Source: Streptomyces lichenis
GTDB taxonomy: Bacteria; Actinomycetota; Actinomycetes; Streptomycetales; Streptomycetaceae
Assembly (NCBI RefSeq): GCF_023218175.1
Contig: NZ_JALPTH010000013.1
Coordinates: 1-64,000 of the forward strand
Direction of reading: 5' to 3'
DNA: 64,000 nt
Both the position numbers and the translations under genes were made by a program. The notes under the pieces are model-generated. The model did no database searches and was not told the DNA's origin. It saw only the letters and a list, made by a program, of their open reading frames with translations. The number at the start of each line of letters is the position of its first letter. The first letter of the stretch is position 1. Positions 8,060 through 15,839 of this stretch are shown piece after piece.

Positions 8060-8919
8060 GACAGCGCCTCCGGCTCGCCGACGCGCATCAGGTCGCCGAC
8101 CTCCGCCAGAGACCCCGCGACGGTGGAACGGAAACTCCCTCCGCACCGGAACTGACGGGCGGCGGCGCGCATACCCGCGAGGGCGGCACGGCTGAGCTGG
8201 TTCGCGTAGATGCAGAGGTGGAAGCCGGCCTCGCCGAGTTCGGCGGCGCTCAGGTCGGGGAACGCCGTCGGCACGCTGACCAGCGGCACGCCGTGACTCC
8301 ACGCTCGCCCGATAGCCCGCGCCTGCTCACCGGTCGCGTCCTTGGAGTGGATGAGCACCGCGTCCGCTCCGGCCTCGGTGTACGCCTCGGCACGGGCGAT
8401 CGCCGAGGCCATGTCCTCACCGGCGATCAGGGCCTCGGTGCGGGCCACGACCACGAGGCCGTCACCGGCGATCTTCCGTATGCGCCCCACCTGCTCGCAC
8501 AGCAGGTCCCGGTCGGCGAGGTTCTGGGCCCGGTGGGCCGCGAAGCTGTTGCACTTCGGGTACGCGCTGTCCTCGACACACACCGCCGCGGCTCCGGCGC
8601 GCATCAGGTCGTACGCGAACCGCTCCGCCGTGCGCCCCGAGCCGCCCGCGTTGTCGATGTCCACGACGACGGGCAGTTCGGTGACGCGGCCGAGTGAGGC
8701 GACGACGTCGGACAGGTCGCGCGGGCCCAGGACGTTGGCGTCCGGCAGCCCGGAGGCCGCGGACACCTCCAGACCGCTCACCCACAGGGCGTCGAAGCCC
8801 GATTCCGCCGCGACATGCGCGGCGAGCGCGTTGACCGCACCGATCGCCAGAAGCGGGTGCTTCCGCTCGCTGTCGTCGAGGGCCTTGCGCAGATGCATCG
8901 CCTTCGTGTCGTCAGCCAT
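8050..8919 (-). CDS. PEP mutase / isocitrate lyase superfamily enzyme
   Basis: 289 residues, ATG with a very strong GGAGGAGAG site. It follows the PEP mutase pattern closely: W46-x-S48-G-L, D60, D87 and D89, E116, K122, N124 and R160 correspond to the PEP mutase active-site set (W44, S46, D58, D85, D87, E114, K120, N122, R159 in the Mytilus enzyme, from memory). The diagnostic EDKx5NS reads EDSAYPKCNS, so only the first Lys is changed. PEP mutase makes phosphonopyruvate, the entry step to phosphonates; relatives cleave C-C or C-P bonds instead. No phosphonopyruvate decarboxylase is nearby. It overlaps the kinase gene by 8 bases. Confidence 0.75.
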   Translation of the reverse strand: MADDTKAMHLRKALDDSERKHPLLAIGAVNALAAHVAAESGFDALWVSGLEVSAASGLPDANVLGPRDLSDVVASLGRVTELPVVVDIDNAGGSGRTAERFAYDLMRAGAAAVCVEDSAYPKCNSFAAHRAQNLADRDLLCEQVGRIRKIAGDGLVVVARTEALIAGEDMASAIARAEAYTEAGADAVLIHSKDATGEQARAIGRAWSHGVPLVSVPTAFPDLSAAELGEAGFHLCIYANQLSRAALAGMRAAARQFRCGGSFRSTVAGSLAEVGDLMRVGEPEALSCL

Positions 8920-9598
8920 GGGTCTCTCCTCCTTCCGTGTGGGCGGTGATGGGCGGTACCAGCTGCCGTTCGCGCAGTACGTCCCAGGCGGCGAGCAGCG
9001 CCTCGGACCGGGGCCGGCGGGCGTCCAGGCGGACCACGTCGCCGAGGAGCGGGAACTCGTCGGGCTTCGTGACCACGGCCTCGTAGGTATCGCGAACCCG
9101 GATCTGGACGTCGTGCACGTCCCAGTCGGCCCGGACGGCGTCTCCCTGTCGGGCCTGTGCCCGGCTCATCGAGGTGTCGGTCTCCAGGTCCAGGACGAGC
9201 GTGAGATCCGGGGCCGCGGTGAGCTGCGCGGCCAGCGCCTCGTATGTCTCCGACACCCTCATGTCGTGCTTCACGGTGAAGAAGGCCAGCTCGCTGAGGA
9301 GCCAGCGATCCGCGATCACGGGCCGGGCCGGCCGCTGGGGGAGCACGAGGCGATCCAGCGTGGCCCGCTTGTCCGCCGCGATCGCGGACAGGTAGGCGTC
9401 ACGGCTCCCGGCGTTCGGCTGGTACTTGCCGGTGACGATGGCGGCGGCCTGGTCTGCGGCGAGGAAGTTGGTGGTGAGCATGCAGAGCGGGGTGACGCCG
9501 TAGAGCCCTTCCCAGAGACGGAACAGACCCTTGCGCAGCGTCGTCTTGCCGGTGCCGTCGAGCCCCTCGATGACGATGAACGGATAGCGGTGGTTCAT
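8912..9598 (-). CDS. Thymidylate kinase-like P-loop kinase
   Basis: 228 residues. The Walker A loop is GLDGTGKTT at residues 12-20, and the start FIVIEGLDGTGKTT is characteristic of thymidylate kinases. DRW at about residues 93-95 matches the DR(Y/H/W) motif of the family. It is probably not the housekeeping enzyme, because it sits within an eleven-gene accessory operon with ATGA coupling to the upstream gene. It could phosphorylate a nucleotide or nucleotide-like intermediate. Catalytic spectrum unknown. Confidence 0.75.
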   Translation of the reverse strand: MNHRYPFIVIEGLDGTGKTTLRKGLFRLWEGLYGVTPLCMLTTNFLAADQAAAIVTGKYQPNAGSRDAYLSAIAADKRATLDRLVLPQRPARPVIADRWLLSELAFFTVKHDMRVSETYEALAAQLTAAPDLTLVLDLETDTSMSRAQARQGDAVRADWDVHDVQIRVRDTYEAVVTKPDEFPLLGDVVRLDARRPRSEALLAAWDVLRERQLVPPITAHTEGGETHG

Positions 9599-10356
9599 TC
9601 GACCTGCCCCGCCCCCGTGCCGCCGGCGTACTTGGTGAAGCGGCCCCGCCAGCGGGCCGTGGTGGACACCAGGTCCACGAGCCGGAGCTCCGCCAACTCG
9701 TCGATGAGGCGGGGCAGCTCGGGCTCGACACAGATTCCGACCTCGATGGCCCGGCAGTACGCCGCGCGGAGAGCCGGGTCGTCGTCGGAGTCACGCAGCG
9801 CCGCCTCCAGCACCCGCGTGGCCATGCCGTGGGTCACGACGCCCACTGCGGTGCCCAGGGCCTGCTCATGGAGCGGGCCCGGGTGCGGCTCCAGCGTGAT
9901 GTGGTGCACCCCGCGGTGGCGAATGACCGCGAGGAAGCCCACCCACCACGCGCCGGCAGCGCTCACAGCGGTCACGGCGTCGGACCAAGCCGCCCCGGAC
10001 TGCTCCGCGAGGATACTCTGGGCAGCGGTGTCGGCGGCGCGGTGAAGTGCCCCACGCCGGATCTGCGACTCCGCTCCGTGCCGCTGGGGCAGATCCCACC
10101 AGAAGCCGAGCCCGGCGTCCTCCAGCAGCGCCATCGCGGACTCGTCGCCACCCGGCAGCGGCGACGGGCGTTGGGCCAGCACGGAGACATCGGCGCCCGG
10201 CACGTCCGGCAGCGCCTTCTTCTCGGCGACGGCAGCCCGCCATTCGTCGAGATGGAGATGGAGCCGCTGGGTCAGCAGCCCGTCCGCCAGCGTCTGCCAG
10301 GCATGGGCCAGCGGCGGCGAACCGGGTGGCCGGGGCGGCAGGGTCAAGGAGGTCAC
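9595..10356 (-). CDS. Hypothetical protein, first gene of the leftward operon
   Basis: 253 residues from the GTG at 10356, preferred because TGAGGA lies eight bases upstream; another GTG at 10371 would add five residues. The stop overlaps the kinase ATG. I do not recognise a family. There is a tryptophan-rich helix-like stretch (AGAWWVGFLAVIRHRGVHH) and a leucine-rich C-terminus, with no signal peptide or clear membrane span. As the promoter-proximal gene of the operon it may be an enzyme or accessory protein of the pathway. It was retained as a gene on position, coupling and codon use. Confidence 0.65.
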   Translation of the reverse strand: MTSLTLPPRPPGSPPLAHAWQTLADGLLTQRLHLHLDEWRAAVAEKKALPDVPGADVSVLAQRPSPLPGGDESAMALLEDAGLGFWWDLPQRHGAESQIRRGALHRAADTAAQSILAEQSGAAWSDAVTAVSAAGAWWVGFLAVIRHRGVHHITLEPHPGPLHEQALGTAVGVVTHGMATRVLEAALRDSDDDPALRAAYCRAIEVGICVEPELPRLIDELAELRLVDLVSTTARWRGRFTKYAGGTGAGQVE

Positions 10357-10444
10357 AGGTCGAATCCTCACGTCCGGGGAGTCGCGGCACGCGGCTCCGA
10401 TCGGTGGTGCCCCACCACGATGGCCGCCACGAAGGCAGGCGCCT

Positions 10445-10459
10445 ATGAGTGTTTATGAG
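10445..10459. promoter_or_regulatory. Candidate operator in the divergent promoter region
   Basis: The 147-bp interval between the leftward operon and the XRE regulator contains ATGAGTGTTTATGAG, a direct repeat of TATGAG separated by four bases when read from 10444. Its reverse complement, CTCATAAACACTCAT, recurs with two changes at 14335-14349. The location and the adjacent XRE gene make it a candidate binding site for that regulator (inference). I could not assign -35/-10 boxes with confidence. Confidence 0.45.
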
Positions 10460-10503
10460 CCCCGCCAGCGGAACGTGTCCGGGAGGTCGCAGAGCGAGGG
10501 AGA

Positions 10504-12078
10504 ATGCCGACCATGGTCGACAGCGGACAGCAGCGGCGGTGCACGCGCTGCTGTGCCCTTCTCAGTCGCTTCAACGCCGGTACACGATGCGCCTCGTGCC
10601 AGGACGGGCCGGCCGCCCGACGGGCCGACCCGGCCTTCTGGCGTGATCCGACGGTCCGGCGAGCCGTGGCCGCATGGGAACTCGGCACCGTCGTCAAGCT
10701 GTTCAGGAAGCACACGGGCCTCTCCCAGGCCGGCGTGGCGCGGATGGTCAGCATCGACCAGGCCGAGGTCAGCAGACTCGAGCGCGGGCTCAAACAGATC
10801 CGCGACCGACGGCAGTTCGTCCAGTGGACCGATGCGCTGGGAGTTCCGGACGAGCTGTTCGGGCTCCTGCCCACGGCCGATCCGCACATCCCGGACTCCG
10901 CGGGCCGACAGGGAACGGCGAACACTGGAGCCCGTGGATACGCGGCGCTGCCCGAAGGACCAGGCCAGCTTCTGTTACCCGCAGGACGGTCCGTCTCGAC
11001 GACGGCGCTTCCCGTGCTGACTCTTCCCGCGGCCTCCTTCCTTGGGGACAGCTTGAGACTCGACTCCCGCCCGGAGCTGGATGCCTGGCGCACCATGCCG
11101 ATGCGCGCGGTCGTCGTCGCGAACCGCACGGTGAACGGGACGGTCCGGCAGTTCGTCACCGACGCTCGACCGAGCGGCGTACGCGCCACCGCTTCCGACC
11201 CGGTCGACATTCCCGCCGCGTACGAACTGGACGACCTGACTTACGGCATCCTGTGGGCCGTGTCGGGATTCGAGGCGGCATTGCTCGGCGACGACCAGAC
11301 TCTGCACACCTCGCTGGCCTCGCTCACCGCTTCCCCAGGCGCGCCAATCGCCTCCGCTCAGGGACTGACCGAAGTCTCCCGGATGCTCATCGGCTCGGAG
11401 ACCGCAGCCCGGTACATCCTGGGCCACCGTGACCACCTGGGCGACGCACCCGTCTTCTGGACCAGGGAACAGCGCGGTGAGGAGGCCGCCACGTGGCTGT
11501 TCTTCCGGCACAAGTACCGCTACCTCGAACGAATGGCACCCCGGCGACCGGGAGGTACCAGTGGCCGGGGGTTCTGTGTCCCCGAGACGGCGGTCGCCGC
11601 CTCGCCGGCGTACGAGCGCGTTCTGCTGTTCCTCGCCATCGCGCTCATGGAGTCCTCCGGCATCCGCACCTGGGTGACCGATGACGGGGGCTTCGCCCAC
11701 ACCGACGGCTTCGCGCTCTCCCACGGGCGCCGCGCCGTCATTGCCTCATGGGTACGGACCGATGGAGCGTCCCACCTCGCGGTCACCGCGCGGCCGGGAG
11801 CCCTGCGGACGTTCGCCGATGTGACGGGCCACGTCAGCCACCACTCGGCCACGGCGGCCGAGCAGGCCGGACAGCGCCTCGCGGCAACCGCGGAGTACCT
11901 CGGTCTCGACGCCTCCTGGCTCGGTCGCCGGTGCGCACAGCTGTCGGCCGTCGGCACCGAGCGGCTCGCCCGGCCGCGCAGCCGGCTGCTCGGCCTCGAA
12001 GGGCTGGAGGCCGCCTGCCGGTTCGTGGCCGAGCAGCTGGTGATCATTTTGCGTACCCGGACGGTGCCGACCCGATAG
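10504..12078 (+). CDS. XRE-family regulator with zinc-ribbon-like N-terminus
   Basis: 524 residues. The N-terminus carries two CxxC pairs (RCTRCC and RCASCQ, about 18 residues apart), suggesting a zinc ribbon. An XRE-type helix-turn-helix follows at roughly residues 60-115 (LFRKHTGLSQAGVARMVSID and VSRLERG). The remaining ~400 residues are an unassigned effector region. The start could be the ATG at 10504 or at 10513; the latter has better spacing from GGGAG. It is transcribed divergently from the biosynthetic operon and upstream of the asparaginase-like and PPC genes, as expected for a cluster-specific regulator. Confidence 0.75.
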   Translation: MPTMVDSGQQRRCTRCCALLSRFNAGTRCASCQDGPAARRADPAFWRDPTVRRAVAAWELGTVVKLFRKHTGLSQAGVARMVSIDQAEVSRLERGLKQIRDRRQFVQWTDALGVPDELFGLLPTADPHIPDSAGRQGTANTGARGYAALPEGPGQLLLPAGRSVSTTALPVLTLPAASFLGDSLRLDSRPELDAWRTMPMRAVVVANRTVNGTVRQFVTDARPSGVRATASDPVDIPAAYELDDLTYGILWAVSGFEAALLGDDQTLHTSLASLTASPGAPIASAQGLTEVSRMLIGSETAARYILGHRDHLGDAPVFWTREQRGEEAATWLFFRHKYRYLERMAPRRPGGTSGRGFCVPETAVAASPAYERVLLFLAIALMESSGIRTWVTDDGGFAHTDGFALSHGRRAVIASWVRTDGASHLAVTARPGALRTFADVTGHVSHHSATAAEQAGQRLAATAEYLGLDASWLGRRCAQLSAVGTERLARPRSRLLGLEGLEAACRFVAEQLVIILRTRTVPTR

Positions 12079-12137
12079 CCTGCGTGAACCACTCGCGAGG
12101 CCGCGCTCGGCGGCGTCCGGTCAGGGGAGCAGGGGAT

Positions 12138-13139
12138 ATGACGGAGTCGGTCAGGAACGTGGCGGTCTTCTCCCTCGGCGGCACGATCGCCATGACCACC
12201 GACCCCACCACCGGAGGCGTCGTACCTGCGCTCTCGGCCCACGAGCTCCTCGCCGCGGTACCCGCCCTGGCCACGAGCGGCATCGGCCTCAAGGTGCGGG
12301 ACTTCCGCCGTCTGCCTGGCGCCTCCGTGACCTTCGAGGACCTCACCGCCCTGTCCGCCGCGATCGCGGCGGAGCTGGAGACCGGGGAAGTCGACGGCGT
12401 CGTCATCACCCAGGGCACCGACACCATCGAGGAGACCGCCTTCCTCCTCGACCTCTACCACGGCCACGAGCAGCCGGTCGTCGTCACCGGCGCGATGCGC
12501 AATCCCACCCTGCCCGGCGCCGACGGTCCGGCCAACCTCCACGCCGCCGTCCTGGCCGCCGCCGACCCCGTACTCCGGGGCGCTGGCTGCCTCGTCGTAC
12601 TCGGCGACGAGATCCACTCGGCCTGGACCGTCCGCAAGTCCCACACCACCAGCCCCGCCGCCTTCGCCTCACCAGCGTGCGGCCCGATCGCGCGGGTCGC
12701 GGAGAATCGGGTGCGGATGGTGAGCGGCCTGCCGCGCCGCGGACCGCTGGTCGGCGCCCCCGACCGTGAGGCGCGAGTTGGGCTCTATACCGTCACCCTC
12801 GGCGATGACGGAGCCCTGCTCGACCTGTGGGACGGCAACTGCGACGGACTCGTGGTCGCGGCCTTCGGCGTTGGCCACGTCCCGGAGCGCCTCGTCGAAG
12901 GGCTCACCAAGCTCGTGGTCCGCGTCCCCGTGGTCCTCGCATCCCGCATCGGCAACGGACCCGTCCTGTCCGACACGTACGGCTTCCCCGGCTCCGAGAA
13001 GGACCTCCTCGGCCGCGGGCTCATCGGTGCCGGAGACCTCGGCCCGTACCAGGCGAGGCTCCTGCTGCAGGCCCTGCTCGCCCAGGGCGCCGACGGGGCG
13101 ACTGTCCGCGAGACCTTCACCACCGCCTCCGCCCGCTGA
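12138..13139 (+). CDS. L-asparaginase-family protein
   Basis: 333 residues, ATG 59 bases after the regulator stop with AGGGG upstream. Both catalytic threonine motifs are visible: GGTIA at 14-18 and TQGTDTIEE at 91-99, and RKSHT later supplies the conserved Lys. There is no signal peptide, so it is cytoplasmic. The family hydrolyses asparagine or related amides. Its place between the XRE regulator and the PPC gene in an accessory block, rather than in a metabolic operon, suggests a pathway-specific amidase, but asparaginase activity is the default. Confidence 0.85.
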   Translation: MTESVRNVAVFSLGGTIAMTTDPTTGGVVPALSAHELLAAVPALATSGIGLKVRDFRRLPGASVTFEDLTALSAAIAAELETGEVDGVVITQGTDTIEETAFLLDLYHGHEQPVVVTGAMRNPTLPGADGPANLHAAVLAAADPVLRGAGCLVVLGDEIHSAWTVRKSHTTSPAAFASPACGPIARVAENRVRMVSGLPRRGPLVGAPDREARVGLYTVTLGDDGALLDLWDGNCDGLVVAAFGVGHVPERLVEGLTKLVVRVPVVLASRIGNGPVLSDTYGFPGSEKDLLGRGLIGAGDLGPYQARLLLQALLAQGADGATVRETFTTASAR

Positions 13140-13166
13140 TCCCACCCCATCAGGAGACACCCGCGC

Positions 13167-13625
13167 ATGCGTGCTCACGAGCTGACCGTCGGCCGTACCT
13201 TCGGCGTCACCTTCGACCACGGGGAGGACTTCTTCGAGGCGCTGTCCACCTTCTGCCGGGACAACGGCGTACGGCAGGGCTATATACCCTCGTTCATCGG
13301 AGCCTTCGCGGAGGCCGAGATCGTGGGTGCCTGCGAGAAGCTCGCTGACCCGGACGCACCGGTCTGGGCGAAGACGTACGTCACCAACGTCGAGGCGTTC
13401 GGCGCCGGCACCCTCGCCCATGACCCCGCCACCGGCGGGATACTCCCGCACATCCACGTCTCCGTCGGCCTGAAGGCCCATTCGGCCGACGGCAGGACGA
13501 GCCACCTCCTCAGCGCCAAGGTGCAGTTCCTCAGCGAGCTGCTGATCGTGGAGGTCACTTCGCCCACGATGACCCGGCCTCGGAACCCCGACCTCTACGA
13601 CGTCCCGCTGCTCACGTTCGGCTGA
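13167..13625 (+). CDS. PPC/DUF296-domain protein
   Basis: 152 residues, one PPC/DUF296 domain across nearly the whole chain. The family core is recognisable: FFEALSTFCRDNGVRQGYI at residues 20-38 and LPHIHVSVGLK, with the conserved His pair, near residue 100. Single-domain bacterial members are small trimeric proteins of poorly defined function; in plants the domain is fused to AT-hooks. It lies 27 bases after the asparaginase gene, so the two are probably co-transcribed. Its last bases overlap the convergent nucleotidyltransferase gene by 14. Confidence 0.8.
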   Translation: MRAHELTVGRTFGVTFDHGEDFFEALSTFCRDNGVRQGYIPSFIGAFAEAEIVGACEKLADPDAPVWAKTYVTNVEAFGAGTLAHDPATGGILPHIHVSVGLKAHSADGRTSHLLSAKVQFLSELLIVEVTSPTMTRPRNPDLYDVPLLTFG

Positions 13626-14235
13626 CCGGCAGGAGCCGGCGGAGCCAGTGGTGGCCGGGCGCGATCACCTTGATCGCGTCCGCCAGCCAGACACGTGCCG
13701 GGGCGTCGAGCAGCGGCAGTACTGCTTCGAAGTCGGTCTCGTCCTTGTCCCGGGTCGCCTTGGCCTTGTAAAAGAGCTGCACCTCGGGCGCGAGATACGG
13801 GATGCCCGTCTCGGTCGTGCGTCCGAGCTGGCCGATCGGAAGCCGGATCTTTGGGGTGCGCCGCGATACCCACTGGGTGTCCTCGGCCTCGTCCAGCATG
13901 AGCTGCACGGACCAAGGCGCCTTGGGTGTGTGGCGGCACCAGATGTCGTGGAGCGGCGGCTGAAGGACTTCTCCAGGACGCCACGGTCGAAGCTCCCCTT
14001 GGCCGGGCGGGTCCGCCACGTATAGGTCCCAGTCGGCCAGCAAGCCACGTACGAGGGCCTGGTCGCGCCGGAGGACGAGGACATCGAGATCGCCGTGTGC
14101 CCGCAGCTCGCGGCCGACCGCGAGTTCGATCGCGTAGCCACCGGCGATCCACCAAGGGAAGTCCGCCTTGGCGAAGATCGCGGCCACATCTACGGGGCGA
14201 TCCGGCACCCAGCGTCCCAACACGTCAGCACTCAC
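13612..14235 (-). CDS. Aminoglycoside/lincosamide-type nucleotidyltransferase-like protein
   Basis: 207 residues from a GTG start. The N-terminal region WWIAGGYAIELAVGRELRAH followed by GDLDVLVLRRDQ is the pattern of the ANT(2'')/LinB-like nucleotidyltransferase fold, with D-x-D as metal ligands. Many members are uncharacterised and not resistance enzymes, so drug modification should not be assumed. It is convergent with the PPC gene and divergent from the ATPase-type regulator at 14566. Confidence 0.7.
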   Translation of the reverse strand: MSADVLGRWVPDRPVDVAAIFAKADFPWWIAGGYAIELAVGRELRAHGDLDVLVLRRDQALVRGLLADWDLYVADPPGQGELRPWRPGEVLQPPLHDIWCRHTPKAPWSVQLMLDEAEDTQWVSRRTPKIRLPIGQLGRTTETGIPYLAPEVQLFYKAKATRDKDETDFEAVLPLLDAPARVWLADAIKVIAPGHHWLRRLLPVSRT

Positions 14236-14326
14236 CTGCCCATACTCCCAGTGATCAGAGTCGCGGAGGCGAAGGCCGGCGCCGGGTCGGCGGTCTCGCT
14301 AGAGCACCCTGTCGCCCGCTCGCACC

Positions 14327-14360
14327 CCCTGGTGCTCATAAACGCCCATGAGCACCAGGG
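14327..14360. promoter_or_regulatory. Perfect 13-bp inverted repeat containing the 10445 motif
   Basis: CCCTGGTGCTCAT at 14327-14339 and ATGAGCACCAGGG at 14348-14360 pair perfectly across an 8-base spacer. Positions 14335-14349 (CTCATAAACGCCCAT) match 13 of 15 bases of the motif in the XRE promoter region. It lies between two divergent genes, so an operator is more likely than a terminator. The rest of the 330-bp gap (14236-14565) shows nothing else I can assign apart from an AGGAGG site before the next gene. Confidence 0.5.
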
Positions 14361-14565
14361 ACACCAACATCCATCGTTGAGTACGTGACTCGCGACCGGC
14401 CTCGTGGCCGGTGCTTGAGCCACGATCCTTCCGGGGCCGCGTGCCCGAAGCCAGATGCTTCCTGCGGCCATATGTCTGTCAGCGGCGTACTGGCCGCATT
14501 TCCGCGACCACGTCGCAGCCCCGGGAGTAGGCCATCGTCGTCACCTATAGGAGGTCCGTCGCCCG

Positions 14566-15048
14566 ATGATCAGCGCGCCATCCGCCGCTCTCGGCCTCGT
14601 GTACCGCTGGACCGACCGCACTCCCAACTCGACGGGCAAAGCCCGCGCGGTTCTGCGACGTGTCCTCAAGGACCTGGGGCTGTCTGGGGACCTCATCAGT
14701 GACGGCGCCCTGGCCGTCTCGGAGCCCGTGGCGAACGCACACGAGCACGCGTGCGGCCCGTACGAGATGCACGTCTGCTCGGCCGCCGGGAGGTACATCT
14801 GCGAGATCTATGACAGAGACCTTCCGCTCCCCGCAGGCTTCTACAGCGGTGCCACGTCGCCTTCGGACGTCGAACCGGCCGAGGAGCGGGGCAGGGTCCT
14901 TGTCGAGCGTGGACGAGGACTGCGCATGGTGAACGAGCTGGCCCAGGGACAGTGGGGGTTCCGCGTCGCGGAACGCGGCACCAAGGCCGCCTGGATCGTG
15001 CTGGCTGGGCTTGGCGGCGCGCCAGTTCCATGCAAGGACAGTGACTGA
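14566..15048 (+). CDS. ATP-binding regulatory protein (HATPase, RsbW-like)
   Basis: 160 residues; ATG with AGGAGG upstream (tataggaggtccgtcgcccg). Pattern of the small Streptomyces HATPase proteins related to anti-sigma kinases: N-box SEPVANAHEHA at about residues 52-62 and G-box-like ERGRGLRMVNEL near residue 120. Such proteins bind ATP and may inhibit sigma factors or act as orphan kinases. No anti-anti-sigma or sigma gene is adjacent. It shares its promoter interval with the inverted repeat at 14327. Confidence 0.75.
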   Translation: MISAPSAALGLVYRWTDRTPNSTGKARAVLRRVLKDLGLSGDLISDGALAVSEPVANAHEHACGPYEMHVCSAAGRYICEIYDRDLPLPAGFYSGATSPSDVEPAEERGRVLVERGRGLRMVNELAQGQWGFRVAERGTKAAWIVLAGLGGAPVPCKDSD

Positions 15049-15433
15049 ACTCGTTTTCGACGGGAGACGGCCGTAGAAACTCCACGTGCCCGGAGCGGCG
15101 GGGCTCTGCTTACCAATGCCTACGGTCCATCAGCCAGCCTGGTAGCCGAGGACTCGTCCACCACTCTCCGAGGGTTCGAGGAGGCTTCGCCGAACACTCC
15201 TCGAAGCCTCGATCCGGCCGCGCCCGTCGCCGCGACCCCCGCGAACCCACGGGCGAGGTCTTCGCCGCCCGACAGGACACCTTCGGTGACATCGTCGGCG
15301 TCAGATAGCACGAGGGATTGAAAAGTGCAGGTCAGGGCACGTTCGCCGAGGGCTCCCCGAATCCTCCTCGAAGCCTCGGGGAGGGCTCGGCGCCTGGATC
15401 TAGGATCCTGGATCCTTAGTCCCTACGGGGCGC
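15049..15433. repeat. Gene-free stretch with repeated CTCCTCGAAGCCTCG
   Basis: No credible gene. The 15-mer CTCCTCGAAGCCTCG occurs at 15197-15211 and again at 15364-15378. Each is part of a hairpin: GAGGCTTCG/CGAAGCCTC (15181-15189 with 15202-15210), and CTCCCCGA/TCGGGGAG (15353-15360 with 15376-15383). Another palindromic run, GGATCTAGGATCCTGGATCC, lies just downstream. This may be debris of a mobile element end; no function can be assigned. Confidence 0.5.
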
Positions 15434-15775
15434 ATGGCGCCCGCGGATGGCGTCTCGGCCAACCAGCTCGTCGGCGAGTACGTCGCCGCCTGCGGCGACC
15501 GTCCGCCGAGCGATGTGATCGGCCACCTCGGCCGGATCACCAAGAAGCTCCCGAGCAAGGGCATCGCGCCGGAGCACATCTGCGCCGGGCCAGCGAACTT
15601 CGCGGCCAACCCCAAGCACCCCGATCATGCTGACCAGCATGGTCAACGAGGCCACTATTGCGCTCTGGCAAGTTGGCGCGGCCGGGCTTCCCGTCTAACG
15701 TGTCCGTCCACCAGGCGTGGACCAATCCGGCCGGTGCCGCTGCCGCCTATACCGAGGACCCATCACCGCCAACCG
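15434..15775 (+). pseudogene. Frameshifted fragment of a phage/plasmid-type DNA-binding protein
   Basis: The first ~60 residues (GVSANQLVGEYVAACGDRPP, VIGHLGRITKKLPSKGI, FAANPKHP) look like the C-terminal part of the helix-turn-helix proteins common in Streptomyces prophages and integrative elements. The similarity then continues in other frames: MLTSMVNEATIALWQ near 15630 and VHQAWTNPAGAAAAYTED near 15710. At least two frame changes therefore occur in 150 bases. It has no proper N-terminus. This is a relic, supporting a mobile origin for this end of the block. Confidence 0.5.
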
Positions 15776-15839
15776 CTGACCCTCGGCGAGGACACTCAGG
15801 ACCGGATAGCCCGGGCCGGTGAGCCCGAGACCTTCTCCC

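Noticed and set aside
13612..14235. Calling the protein an aminoglycoside or lincosamide resistance enzyme
   Set aside because: Only the general nucleotidyltransferase fold is visible; many relatives have no drug-modifying activity.
14327..14360. Reading the 13-bp inverted repeat as a transcription terminator
   Set aside because: It lies between two divergently transcribed genes, where a terminator is not expected, and it contains the motif shared with the XRE promoter region.
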